In this document: positions 54,692 to 62,443 of the stretch, one piece after another
Position numbering within the stretch: position 1 is the stretch's first letter
Layout: every line of letters begins with the position of its first letter
NCBI GenBank assembly: GCA_964483985.1
Contig: CAZADS010000061.1
Span: 80,224 to 144,223, forward strand
Origin: CAZADS01 sp964483985
GTDB lineage: Bacteria; Pseudomonadota; Alphaproteobacteria; Thalassobaculales; Thalassobaculaceae
Length of the DNA stretch: 64,000 nt
Direction: 5' to 3'
Translations under genes and position numbers: made by a program
Notes under the pieces: model-generated
What the model was told of the DNA's origin: nothing
Database searches by the model: none
Seen by the model: the letters and a program-made list of their open reading frames with translations, nothing else

Positions 54692-55242
54692 TTTTGGTGC
54701 GGCATGGACAATCAAAATTTAACGAATTATTTACCAAGACCCGTAAAGACCCAGGGATTGAAGACCCATCAATAACATCACTTGGAAAGGAACAAATCAA
54801 AGGTGCAACCAGAATTCTTAATGGCAGAAGGATTACACGTTTAGTTAGCAGCCCATATCGCCGAGCACTTGAAACGGCTTCTATAATTTCTAATAAATTA
54901 AGCCTGACTATTTCGATAGATCCTTTATTGAGAGAACATTTTGGTTTTTCATGCGATATTGGATCTACACGATCACATCTAATCCAAGATTGGCCCGGAA
55001 TAAATTTTCAACATTTAGAAGAGAAATGGTGGCCAGAATTCAAAGAACGCGAGGAGGAGGTTGAATCTCGAAGCAGACTGTTTCTAGAAAACACCATGGC
55101 CTTACCTGACTTCGATAGCGTAGCCGCAATTACTCATTGGGGTTTTATTCGTTCGTTAACGGGTATGAGCGTTCCCAATGGCACAATCGTCCGCGTGGAT
55201 AAAGATGGTCAAGGATCGATTATTGAATCGATCGTTAGGTGA
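54688..55242 (+). CDS. Histidine phosphatase family protein
   Basis: 184 residues with the phosphohistidine motif ILVRHGQSKFNE (His6) and the second arginine in SSPYRRALETA near 54-64, plus the catalytic THWGFIRSL near 149 (His150). The family covers phosphoglycerate mutases, alpha-ribazole phosphatase and SixA-like enzymes; the short length is not that of GpmA, so substrate is unknown. Four-base overlap with fxsA suggests cotranscription. No cobalamin neighbours. Confidence 0.85.
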   Translation: MILVRHGQSKFNELFTKTRKDPGIEDPSITSLGKEQIKGATRILNGRRITRLVSSPYRRALETASIISNKLSLTISIDPLLREHFGFSCDIGSTRSHLIQDWPGINFQHLEEKWWPEFKEREEEVESRSRLFLENTMALPDFDSVAAITHWGFIRSLTGMSVPNGTIVRVDKDGQGSIIESIVR

Positions 55243-55296
55243 TGCCTTATCCCTTCTCATAATAGAACTCGAATATATCTAAATTTAGGAGCATTT

Positions 55297-55776
55297 ATGA
55301 ATAACGACCAAAACGCGCAAAACGGTAATTCGCAGCAAGAAAACACTATCGAAATCCAAATTACTGCTCAATACGTTAAGGATCTTTCTTTTGAAAACCC
55401 AAAAGCGCCAGAAATTTTCAACACCAAAGAACACCCAACAGTCGACGTTCGATTAGATGTTACAAGTATGGCGCTGGAAAACGGAATTCATGAAGTAACC
55501 CTAAGTACAACAGTTAGTGGAAAGAGCTCTGAAAATCCACTTTTTGTTGCTGAACTTTCTTATTGTGGCTTATTTACTATACTTGGCGTTCCGGATCAGC
55601 ATTTAAGAGCCATACTTTTGATAGAATGTCCCCGCTTGTTATTTCCATTTGTGCGCAATATTATTTCAGACGTTATTCGAGACGGTGGTTATCCACCTTT
55701 TATGATGCAGCCAGTTGACTTTGCTCAGCTTTATCAACAATCACTTAAAAGCCAAACATCCAACCTCTCGAATTAA
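55297..55776 (+). CDS. secB: Protein-export chaperone SecB
   Basis: Tetrameric cytosolic chaperone that holds preproteins for SecA. The 159 residues begin with a polar tail and continue IQITAQYVKDLSFENPKAPEI (partly quoted), EVTLSTTVSG, FVAELSYCGLFTI and LLFPFVRNIISDVIRDGGYPPFMMQPVDF (partly quoted), all SecB marks. Length is normal. It is convergent with dnaQ, the usual alphaproteobacterial arrangement near the origin. Confidence 0.97.
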   Translation: MNNDQNAQNGNSQQENTIEIQITAQYVKDLSFENPKAPEIFNTKEHPTVDVRLDVTSMALENGIHEVTLSTTVSGKSSENPLFVAELSYCGLFTILGVPDQHLRAILLIECPRLLFPFVRNIISDVIRDGGYPPFMMQPVDFAQLYQQSLKSQTSNLSN

Positions 55777-55799
55777 GCAACGGTGTATAAAGGATGCTT

Positions 55800-56477
55800 T
55801 TAATTTTTCCAAATTGGATTAGCGATTCGTTCAACAAGGAAGGAGTGGGCGGATAACTCTTCCTGAGTCGGTTGAAATGTTCGAATGGCACGCCTTGCTT
55901 TTGGTAAACTCAACTCAACATCCTTTCTAAGAGAATCTAATTCTCGGGTAAGCGTAAAACCAGGTTGTTTCCCCCCGATTAACTCAAGATAGACTGCCGC
56001 TAATAGATCCGCATCTACCAAAGCGCCATGTAAATTTCTATGTGAATTATTAATTTCAAACCGTCGGCAAAGAGCATTTAGACTTGCCTGAGCCCCTGGA
56101 TAACGTTTTCTAGCGATTGCCAAAGTATCTATAAGCCGATGTTTAGAGATCTTTGAATGGCCCACGCGCGCCAACTCTGAATTAATAAACCCTATATCAA
56201 AGGGAGCATTATGAATAATGAGATCATCTGAACCAATAAACTCTATAAACTCCGCCACTATCTCAGAAAATGGTGGAAAATCAGAGAGAAAAGTTTCTGA
56301 TAATCCATGAACCTCAAAAGCGCCCGAGTCTATGGCTCGATGCGGATTAATGTATTGATGAAATTGCTTCTCAGTAGGAACATAATTTATTAATTCTATA
56401 GCCCCAATCTCTATAATTCTGTGACCTGAAGCGACATCGAGGCCTGTAGTTTCAGTATCTAATACGATTTTCCTCAC
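55800..56477 (-). CDS. dnaQ: DNA polymerase III epsilon subunit (3'-5' exonuclease)
   Basis: Proofreading subunit. The 225 residues show the DEDDh exonuclease motifs: VLDTETTGLD (Exo I, Asp7 and Glu9), HNAPFDIGF near 90 (Exo II) and NLHGALVDADLLAAVY near 150 (Exo III, His and Asp). A C-terminal tail for binding the alpha subunit follows. The start is GTG 56477 with AGGAGG eight bases upstream. Downstream of coaE and maf on the minus strand. Confidence 0.96.
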   Translation of the reverse strand: MRKIVLDTETTGLDVASGHRIIEIGAIELINYVPTEKQFHQYINPHRAIDSGAFEVHGLSETFLSDFPPFSEIVAEFIEFIGSDDLIIHNAPFDIGFINSELARVGHSKISKHRLIDTLAIARKRYPGAQASLNALCRRFEINNSHRNLHGALVDADLLAAVYLELIGGKQPGFTLTRELDSLRKDVELSLPKARRAIRTFQPTQEELSAHSFLVERIANPIWKN

Positions 56478-56502
56478 TAAAGGGCCTCCTGATACACATT
56501 CT

Positions 56503-57096
56503 TTATCTATTTAGAGAAAAACTTTTTATATATCTCTTTACACGCCTAAACGTAAAAGCAAGGCCTAAACCCGTTTCCATAACAATATCTGCGCGGCGAC
56601 GTTTTTCCTTATCTTCCAATTGTTGAGAAAGGATAGATTTAAACTTACTTTCAGTCATGTTTGGACGAGAAAGAGCTCGTTGTCTTTGTAAAAACTTAGG
56701 AGCAGATACAACAATTACTTTATTGCATACCTTATCCCCTCCATTTTCAAACAATAGTGGTACATCAAGTACAACTAATTTTGTCTTTCTACGGCGATTA
56801 GTACCTAAGAATACATCGCGCTCTGTTTTTACAAGAGGGTGGAGAATTTTTTCAAGTTCCCTAAGCTGACTGTGATTACTAAATACGACATCTCCCAGAA
56901 GCTTTCGGTTAATAATATCTTTTTCTATAGCCTGCGGAAAGGTCTTTCGAATAGCTTTTTCTGCTTTTCCTCCCGGTAAAATTAAATCATGGACACATCT
57001 ATCAGCGTCATACACTGGGATGCCGAGCTTAATGAACATTTGGGCAGTAGCACTTTTCCCCATAGCTATTGACCCTGTTAGTCCGATTATAAACAT
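56503..57096 (-). CDS. coaE: Dephospho-CoA kinase
   Basis: Last step of coenzyme A synthesis. The 197 residues have the P-loop GLTGSIAMGKSATAQMF near 5-21, the substrate segment GIPVYDADRCVHDL near 25-38 and VLDVPLLFENGGD near 105-117. Length is normal. The order maf-coaE-dnaQ is as in other alphaproteobacteria. 5 bases separate it from maf. Confidence 0.95.
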   Translation of the reverse strand: MFIIGLTGSIAMGKSATAQMFIKLGIPVYDADRCVHDLILPGGKAEKAIRKTFPQAIEKDIINRKLLGDVVFSNHSQLRELEKILHPLVKTERDVFLGTNRRRKTKLVVLDVPLLFENGGDKVCNKVIVVSAPKFLQRQRALSRPNMTESKFKSILSQQLEDKEKRRRADIVMETGLGLAFTFRRVKRYIKSFSLNR

Positions 57097-57101
57097 AGGA
57101 T

Positions 57102-57716
57102 TTATATGCCTATCATCCCGTGGGATCTTAGATAAACCAAGAGCTTCAAAAGGGGTAATCCAAGTATTGTAAAAAAATCCCCTTTAATATCACAAAATAG
57201 TTGGATACCAACACCTTCTATCTGATATGCCCCTACTGACGAGAGAAGAACATCGCCATTATTTTCTATATAATTCTGTATAAATTTTTTAGAAAGATAT
57301 CTCATAGTTAAAGTAGCTTCATCTGTACATGACCAAAGACAAGCTTCGTTCTTCACCACTGTCACAGCGCTCACTAATTTATGTGTCTTTCCTGACAGAC
57401 TCTTCAGTTGTTGGGTCGCCATCTCCAAACTAGTTGGTTTCTCATACCAGTGACCTTCAAATTCTAAAATCTGGTCCGCACCTACGATAAAAACATCTGG
57501 GTGACGCTTGCTAACCTGAGTGGCTTTTTGAGTAGATAAATATAAAGCACTTTCAGGTGTACTTAACCCTTTAATCTTCAACAATTTTAAAACCTTGGAC
57601 TCTTCTAAAGAAGGTTTATCAACAATAAACGTCAAGCCGGCATTCTTTAATATTCTTTCCCGAGTTCTACTGCTTGATGCTAAAACTAGATAATGGTTTT
57701 TAGAACCCATATTCAT
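57102..57716 (-). CDS. maf: Maf nucleoside triphosphate pyrophosphatase
   Basis: House-cleaning enzyme against modified nucleotides. The 204 residues have LASSSRTRERILKNAGLTF near 12-30 and VGADQILEFEG near 78-88 (Maf general motifs), and SSVGAYQIEGVGIQLF near 160-175. It is of the subgroup annotated as Maf in alphaproteobacteria. Starts at ATG 57716 or ATG 57710. It is the last gene read leftward from the candidate origin. Confidence 0.92.
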   Translation of the reverse strand: MNMGSKNHYLVLASSSRTRERILKNAGLTFIVDKPSLEESKVLKLLKIKGLSTPESALYLSTQKATQVSKRHPDVFIVGADQILEFEGHWYEKPTSLEMATQQLKSLSGKTHKLVSAVTVVKNEACLWSCTDEATLTMRYLSKKFIQNYIENNGDVLLSSVGAYQIEGVGIQLFCDIKGDFFTILGLPLLKLLVYLRSHGMIGI

Positions 57717-57783
57717 TAAGGATAGAACTTTGAGTTTGCGACGTAAAACATTGGCAGCTCTTTAATTAATCCCTAGTTTTATG

Positions 57784-57798
57784 TTAACTTTTTGTTAA
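57784..57798. promoter_or_regulatory. CtrA-type box TTAA-N7-TTAA
   Basis: TTAACTTTTTGTTAA is a perfect match to the CtrA consensus TTAA-N7-TTAA. It lies in the candidate oriC, 68 bases upstream of maf. In Caulobacter, CtrA boxes in oriC repress initiation. A degenerate second box, TTAA-N7-TAAA, is at 58067-58081. Confidence 0.55.
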
Positions 57799-57802
57799 CT
57801 TA

Positions 57803-57811
57803 CGTGAATAA
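57803..57811 (-). promoter_or_regulatory. Near-consensus DnaA box (minus strand)
   Basis: On the minus strand TTATTCACG, one mismatch from TTATNCACA, five bases from the CtrA-type box. Overlap or closeness of the two is as in Caulobacter oriC. Confidence 0.45.
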
Positions 57812-58053
57812 CGTATATCTTTTAAAGAATAGACGGATTTTATTAACTTTATCAGATTTTAGATACCTCGTTTAACAAAATTAAAAATCTATCGTGTGTT
57901 TTATGTGTAAACCGGTGATAAAGACCTAATACCTAAATTAAAAATGATAAGGCTATTGGAAAAATTGGTTTTTATTGGTTAAATTAGCTACGATATCTAC
58001 GTTTAGGGATGTTGTTAAATATGGAAAAAGTTGTTGAAAACCATTAATCCTCG

Positions 58054-58062
58054 TTATTCACA
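58054..58062 (+). promoter_or_regulatory. Consensus DnaA box
   Basis: TTATTCACA, a full match to the DnaA consensus TTATNCACA, in the candidate oriC, 74 bases upstream of hemE. Confidence 0.6.
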
Positions 58063-58076
58063 GATATTAACTACAA

Positions 58077-58102
58077 CTAAATAATAAGTTATTATTATTT
58101 AG
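58077..58102. repeat. AT-only-like palindrome at candidate oriC
   Basis: Arms CTAAATAATAA (58077-58087) and TTATTATTTAG (58092-58102) are perfect reverse complements around GTTA. It lies between the consensus DnaA box and hemE, in the most AT-rich part, a plausible DNA-unwinding position or hemE leader hairpin. Confidence 0.6.
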
Positions 58103-58135
58103 ATAGAATAATTTAAGTAAATACGGAATTATGAT

Positions 58136-59170
58136 ATGACAGAAAAACGGATTATTCGTGTTTTTTCTGGGAAAACCCACACTGATCATCCCCCGTTTTG
58201 GTTAATGAGACAAGCAGGTCGATATTTACCTGAATATAGGAGTTTAAGGCAAAAGGCTGGATCTTTTTTAGAATTATGTTTAAGTCCGAATCTAGCGACT
58301 GAAGTTACTTTACAACCAATTCAGAGATTTAATCCTGACGCAGCTATTTTGTTTTCTGATATTTTAGTAATCCCATATGGATTAGGTCAGGAAGTATTAT
58401 TTAAGGAAGGTATTGGCCCAGTACTCGACGCGATAAATGGACCAAAAGAACTTAACAAGCTCTCCCCACATCAAACGTGGCATAAAATACAACCAACATA
58501 CGAGGTTGTTTCTAAAGTTAAATCGAAATTATCTGAGAATACTTGTCTTATCGGGTTCGCTGGGTCTCCCTGGACTGTAGCAACATATATGGTAGAGGGG
58601 AAGGGAAGTAAAGATTACTTAAAGGTCAAAACATGGGCCTATAGCGATCCAAAAACATTTGAAACATTGATAGAACTCTTAGTCGAAAAGACAATTGATC
58701 ACTTATTGGACCAGATAAGGGCTGGTGCAGATATAGTAAAACTCTTTGATTCTTGGGCAGGAGTTCTTAATCCACAAGGTTTTGAGAAATGGGTTGTAGA
58801 ACCAACTCGTAAAATTTGTTCGGCGATAAAGAAAGCTTCTCCAAAGACCCCAATAATAGGTTTTCCAAAGGGTGCCGGAATCTTGTATTTAGATTATGCA
58901 AAACGATCTGGTGTAGACGCTATAGCGATTGACCAAGGTGTACCTGTTAAATGGGCTTCAAAATATTTACAACCGCTTATGCCTGTTCAAGGCAATATGG
59001 ATCCGATAACGTTGACCATCGGCGGTTCCTTAATGAATGAAGAACTAGAGAGAATTTTCCGGACTTTTGGAAATAGAAATTTCATTTTTAATCTAGGTCA
59101 TGGAATCTTACCTATTACACCACCAGAAAACGTAGCAAGGTTATCTGATATAATAAAAAACCGACGTTAA
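58136..59170 (+). CDS. hemE: Uroporphyrinogen decarboxylase
   Basis: Converts uroporphyrinogen III to coproporphyrinogen III in heme synthesis. The 344 residues show PPFWLMRQAGRYLPEYR near 19-35 (family signature), ILFSDILVIPYGLG near 79-92, GFAGSPWTVATYMVEG near 142-157 and NLGHGILPITPPENV near 321-335. First rightward gene from the candidate oriC, as in Caulobacter. hemJ follows 12 bases later; the intervening hemH of many alphaproteobacteria is missing. Confidence 0.97.
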   Translation: MTEKRIIRVFSGKTHTDHPPFWLMRQAGRYLPEYRSLRQKAGSFLELCLSPNLATEVTLQPIQRFNPDAAILFSDILVIPYGLGQEVLFKEGIGPVLDAINGPKELNKLSPHQTWHKIQPTYEVVSKVKSKLSENTCLIGFAGSPWTVATYMVEGKGSKDYLKVKTWAYSDPKTFETLIELLVEKTIDHLLDQIRAGADIVKLFDSWAGVLNPQGFEKWVVEPTRKICSAIKKASPKTPIIGFPKGAGILYLDYAKRSGVDAIAIDQGVPVKWASKYLQPLMPVQGNMDPITLTIGGSLMNEELERIFRTFGNRNFIFNLGHGILPITPPENVARLSDIIKNRR

Positions 59171-59182
59171 GTTAGGAAGGTA

Positions 59183-59611
59183 ATGGACTACTATAATTGG
59201 ATTAAAGCTTTCCATATTATCAGTGTCATATGCTGGATGGCTGGGCTTTTGTATTTGCCTAGATTATTTGTATACCATTCTGCTACAAAATCTGGGTCGG
59301 AGTTATCTGAAACCTTTAAGGTTATGGAACGCAGATTAAATTTATTTATTACTAATCCTTCCATGATTTTTACGTTTGTATTTGGTATTTGGTTAATTTT
59401 TCTCTCACCTGAAATACTTGAACAGCATTGGATGCAATGGAAAATCATCGGGTTAGTTGGAATGACGGGTATTCACGGTGCCTTTTCAAGGTGGAGACGG
59501 TTTTTTGAACGTGATGAAAATATATTTTCCACAAAATTTTATAAATGGATAAATGAAGTACCCACCGTACTAATGATCGCTATAGTTATTCTAGCAGTAG
59601 TAAAACCTTGA
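59183..59611 (+). CDS. hemJ: Protoporphyrinogen oxidase HemJ
   Basis: 142-residue membrane protein with four hydrophobic segments. Opening YYNWIKAFHIISVICWMAGLLYLPRLFVYH (partly quoted) has His11 and the LPRLFVYH block, and MERRLNLFITNPSMIF is typical of HemJ. Known HemJ proteins oxidise protoporphyrinogen IX and are found where hemG and hemY are absent. RBS AGGAAGG precedes ATG 59183. Cotranscribed with hemE, upstream of rho. Confidence 0.92.
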   Translation: MDYYNWIKAFHIISVICWMAGLLYLPRLFVYHSATKSGSELSETFKVMERRLNLFITNPSMIFTFVFGIWLIFLSPEILEQHWMQWKIIGLVGMTGIHGAFSRWRRFFERDENIFSTKFYKWINEVPTVLMIAIVILAVVKP

Positions 59612-59617
59612 TATTGT

Positions 59618-59670
59618 CTATAGAGTATAAAACATTGACTTTATAAACTGCTTCAGATAACACTCTATAG
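59618..59670. repeat. Inverted repeat in the rho leader
   Basis: Perfect nine-base arms CTATAGAGT (59618-59626) and ACTCTATAG (59662-59670), 35 bases apart, start seven bases after the hemJ stop and 140 bases before rho. It may be a hemJ terminator stem, an operator or part of a rho autoregulation leader. Confidence 0.45.
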
Positions 59671-59810
59671 TCTTTCATAGGGTATTAGCCCTGGAACCTT
59701 TCCCATTTCAGATCTCCGAGTGTCGCCAAAGCGAACTGTTAAGGATTTTCTGAAAACAGATAATTGACTTAGACAAATACATAATTTCTTAAAAATTTAT
59801 GTGGTAAACC

Positions 59811-61070
59811 ATGCACCTTCAGGAGCTTAAAACCAAAACCGCCGCTGATCTTCTCGCTTTTGCAGAAGAGCTAGAAATTGAAAACGCGAGTGTCCTGAGG
59901 AAACAGGATATGATGTTCGCGATTTTAAAACAACTTGCGGAAAACGATGTAGCAATTTATGGCGCAGGTGTACTCGAAACGTTGCCTGACGGGTTTGGAT
60001 TTTTGAGATCGCCAGAATCTAACTACCTGCCTGGGCCGGATGATATTTATGTTTCCCCTGCTCAGGTTAGGCGCTTTGGGCTACGAAATGGAGATACCGT
60101 TGAAGGGCAGATTCGATCACCAAAGGATGGAGAAAGATATTTCGCTCTTCTTCAAGGAAATAAAATAAATTTCGAAGATCCAGATGTAGTTCGGCATAGG
60201 ATTAATTTCGACAACCTAACACCATTATATCCGGACGAGCGCCTTAATCTTGAAATTGAACAAACCACTAAACAAGACGACCCCACCTGCCGCGTAATCG
60301 ATTTGATTTCCCCTATTGGAAAAGGCCAGCGCGCCTTAGTGGTAGCACCACCTCGGACAGGTAAAACTGTGATGTTACAAAACATAGCAACGTCGATTGC
60401 TAAAAATCACCCCGAGGTTTATTTGATAGTTCTTTTGATTGATGAGCGGCCAGAAGAAGTAACAGATATGGATAGAACCGTCCGAGGTGAGGTGATTAGT
60501 TCGACGTTTGATGAACCTGCTAGCCGTCATGTTCAAGTCGCCGAAATGGTTATAGAAAAAGCCAAACGGCTTGTGGAGCATCGTCGAGACGTGGTGATAT
60601 TATTGGATTCAATAACGAGGCTAGCTCGTGCTTATAACACGGTTGTGCCATCTTCTGGGAAAGTCCTTACGGGTGGCGTAGATGCAAACGCTCTTCAACG
60701 GCCTAAACGATTTTTTGGGGCCGCCAGAAATATTGAAGAAGGAGGGTCCTTATCAATAATAGCAACCGCCCTTATCGATACCGGTTCTAGGATGGATGAA
60801 GTTATTTTTGAGGAATTTAAGGGGACTGGGAATTCAGAAATCATTCTTGACCGAAAACTTACCGATAAACGAACATTCCCAACTATCGACATCACCCGAT
60901 CGGGTACGCGTAAAGAAGAGTTGTTAGTTGATAAAGGTACGTTAGCGAAGATGTGGGTTCTTCGCCGTATTCTTACTCAAATGGGTACAGTTGATGCCAT
61001 GGAGTTTCTCCTTGACAAACTCAAAACCTCTAAGAACAACAATGATTTCTTTGATGCAATGAACTCATAA
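59811..61070 (+). CDS. rho: Transcription termination factor Rho
   Basis: Hexameric RNA helicase. The 419 residues include an N-terminal Rho_N helix bundle, a cold-shock-like RNA-binding region with GFGFLRSPESNY near 62-73, the P-loop APPRTGKTVMLQNIA near 179-193, Walker B VVILLDSITRLARAYN near 258-273 and the R-loop KRTFPTIDI near 350. It is the usual length without inserted domains. Following hemE-hemJ and preceding mnmE is the standard alphaproteobacterial order. The 199-base leader contains an inverted repeat. Confidence 0.97.
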   Translation: MHLQELKTKTAADLLAFAEELEIENASVLRKQDMMFAILKQLAENDVAIYGAGVLETLPDGFGFLRSPESNYLPGPDDIYVSPAQVRRFGLRNGDTVEGQIRSPKDGERYFALLQGNKINFEDPDVVRHRINFDNLTPLYPDERLNLEIEQTTKQDDPTCRVIDLISPIGKGQRALVVAPPRTGKTVMLQNIATSIAKNHPEVYLIVLLIDERPEEVTDMDRTVRGEVISSTFDEPASRHVQVAEMVIEKAKRLVEHRRDVVILLDSITRLARAYNTVVPSSGKVLTGGVDANALQRPKRFFGAARNIEEGGSLSIIATALIDTGSRMDEVIFEEFKGTGNSEIILDRKLTDKRTFPTIDITRSGTRKEELLVDKGTLAKMWVLRRILTQMGTVDAMEFLLDKLKTSKNNNDFFDAMNS

Positions 61071-61084
61071 TTATTTGGCAGCAA

Positions 61085-61098
61085 CCTAGAAAACTAGG
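61085..61098. terminator. Candidate hairpin after rho
   Basis: CCTAG-AAAA-CTAGG, a five-pair stem, 14 bases after the rho stop and before the convergent quinone oxidoreductase, followed by a second short repeat GGCC...GGCC. There is no T-run, so it is only a weak candidate terminator. Confidence 0.3.
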
Positions 61099-61139
61099 CC
61101 CGTTTAAGGCCTCAGGATCTAACCGGACAATATATTAGG

Positions 61140-62114
61140 TTATGGTAACAAGACGGTGGATCCTGTAGTTTTACGGCTTTCTAAGGCCTCATGGGCTGCT
61201 CGGGCATCTTCCATAGAAAATTTCTGGTCTATATTAATTTTTATTGCTCCGTTCGCTACAGCAGAGAATAAATCCTGAGACATCGACCTGAGAGCTTCAG
61301 GCGTTCCAGCATAATTAAAAAGCGTTGGCCTTGTAAAAAACAAAGATCCTTTTTGAGCGAAAATGCCTAAATCCACTGGCGGAATTGGGCCAGATGCTTG
61401 ACCAAAACTTACCATGATACCCAGTGGCTGGAGACAGTCCAGTGAAGCGGGAAAAGTTTCTTTACCAATCGAATCATAGACTACTGGGACCCCCTTTCCA
61501 TCGGTAATATCTAGCACCTTTGCTACAAAATCTTCTTGGGTATACACAATTGCATGGTCACATCCGTTTTCCTTAGCAAGCTCAGCTTTCGTTTGGCTTC
61601 CTACGGTGCCAATCACGGTTGCTCCCAAATGTTTAGCCCACTGACAAACAAGTAGACCGACTCCGCCTGCTGCAGCGTGTATCAATATCGTATCCGAAGG
61701 TCCAACAGAATAAATTTGTCTAATGAGATACTGGGTGGTTAATCCCTTGAGCATCATTGCAGCTGCCGTATTATCGTCTATGTCGTCTGGAATTTTGACT
61801 ACTTTTGTGGCATCAATTAGCCGTTTTTCACAATACGAACCAGGTGGCGGAGCGGCATAAGCCACTCGATCTCCAATTGATAGTTCGGTTACGTTTGATC
61901 CGGCAGCTTCAACAACTCCTGCTGCCTCCATCCCAATTCCAGATGGAAGAGAAAGAGGATAAAGGCCACTGCGGTGGTATGTATCGATGTAATTTAGGCC
62001 AATAGCGGTTTGGTTTATGAGAATTTCATTTGCTTGAGGTTCGCCAATGTCAATGTAATCTGTTACGAGGACTTCGGGTCCTCCGGTTTGATGAAATCGG
62101 ATAGCTTTAGCCAT
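61140..62114 (-). CDS. qor: Quinone oxidoreductase (zeta-crystallin type)
   Basis: Zinc-free medium-chain dehydrogenase that reduces quinones with NADPH. From ATG 62114 (324 residues, GGAG upstream) it shows YIDTYHRSGLYPLSLPSGIGMEAAGVV near 46-72 (partly quoted), and IHAAAGGVGLLVCQWAKHLGA near 143-163 with the cofactor motif. TTG 62126 is less likely. No zinc-binding Cys/His set is visible. It lies convergent with rho, interrupting the rho-mnmE order found in other alphaproteobacteria. Confidence 0.9.
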   Translation of the reverse strand: MAKAIRFHQTGGPEVLVTDYIDIGEPQANEILINQTAIGLNYIDTYHRSGLYPLSLPSGIGMEAAGVVEAAGSNVTELSIGDRVAYAAPPPGSYCEKRLIDATKVVKIPDDIDDNTAAAMMLKGLTTQYLIRQIYSVGPSDTILIHAAAGGVGLLVCQWAKHLGATVIGTVGSQTKAELAKENGCDHAIVYTQEDFVAKVLDITDGKGVPVVYDSIGKETFPASLDCLQPLGIMVSFGQASGPIPPVDLGIFAQKGSLFFTRPTLFNYAGTPEALRSMSQDLFSAVANGAIKINIDQKFSMEDARAAHEALESRKTTGSTVLLP

Positions 62115-62443
62115 TTTGGTCTCCAATTAATTAAGTTGTTCCGCTACTTGCTGCGCTATACGATAAGTATGGTGCGGTAATGTTTAGCATTTTAATGAGA
62201 AGGTCATTCGATATCTGCGCCGTAATTGCGAGCGTTAATGTTTGTGGTGGAAGTAACCGTAATTAGAAAAAATTCGCTGCCCTCCTAGATAATATCCTAC
62301 GGATCCATCTGCCTCATTACAACCACGGAAATTCTATAAAAGGGGATAGGATAGCAAACAGGTTCGTTACAATCGAATCAGAGTTGGAATTGGGAATAAA
62401 CAGCAATCTGGGTCTTCGGTCGGAAAACGACGGTGAAATTGAA
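62115..62443. other. 329-base divergent region between qor and mnmE
   Basis: Holds the promoters of the two divergent genes. I find GGAG for qor next to its ATG. Otherwise I see no gene, no tRNA, no strong palindrome and no DnaA box here. Confidence 0.5.

Larger units (their letters stand above)
57717..58135. other. Candidate chromosomal replication origin (oriC)
   Basis: A 419-base very AT-rich non-coding gap between maf (leftward) and hemE (rightward). hemE borders oriC in Caulobacter and Rickettsia, and the flanks (dnaQ, coaE, maf; rho, mnmE, mnmG) are the usual origin neighbours. It holds a consensus DnaA box TTATTCACA at 58054-58062, a near match on the minus strand (TTATTCACG, 57803-57811), one exact CtrA-type box TTAA-N7-TTAA (57784-57798), another near match (58067-58081), and an 11-base AT palindrome (58077-58102) that could be part of the unwinding element. 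No gene is seen. Confidence 0.75.

Noticed and set aside
62361..62382. GGTTCG...CGAATC stretch resembling a tRNA T-loop
   Set aside because: No acceptor or anticodon stem can be drawn around it.
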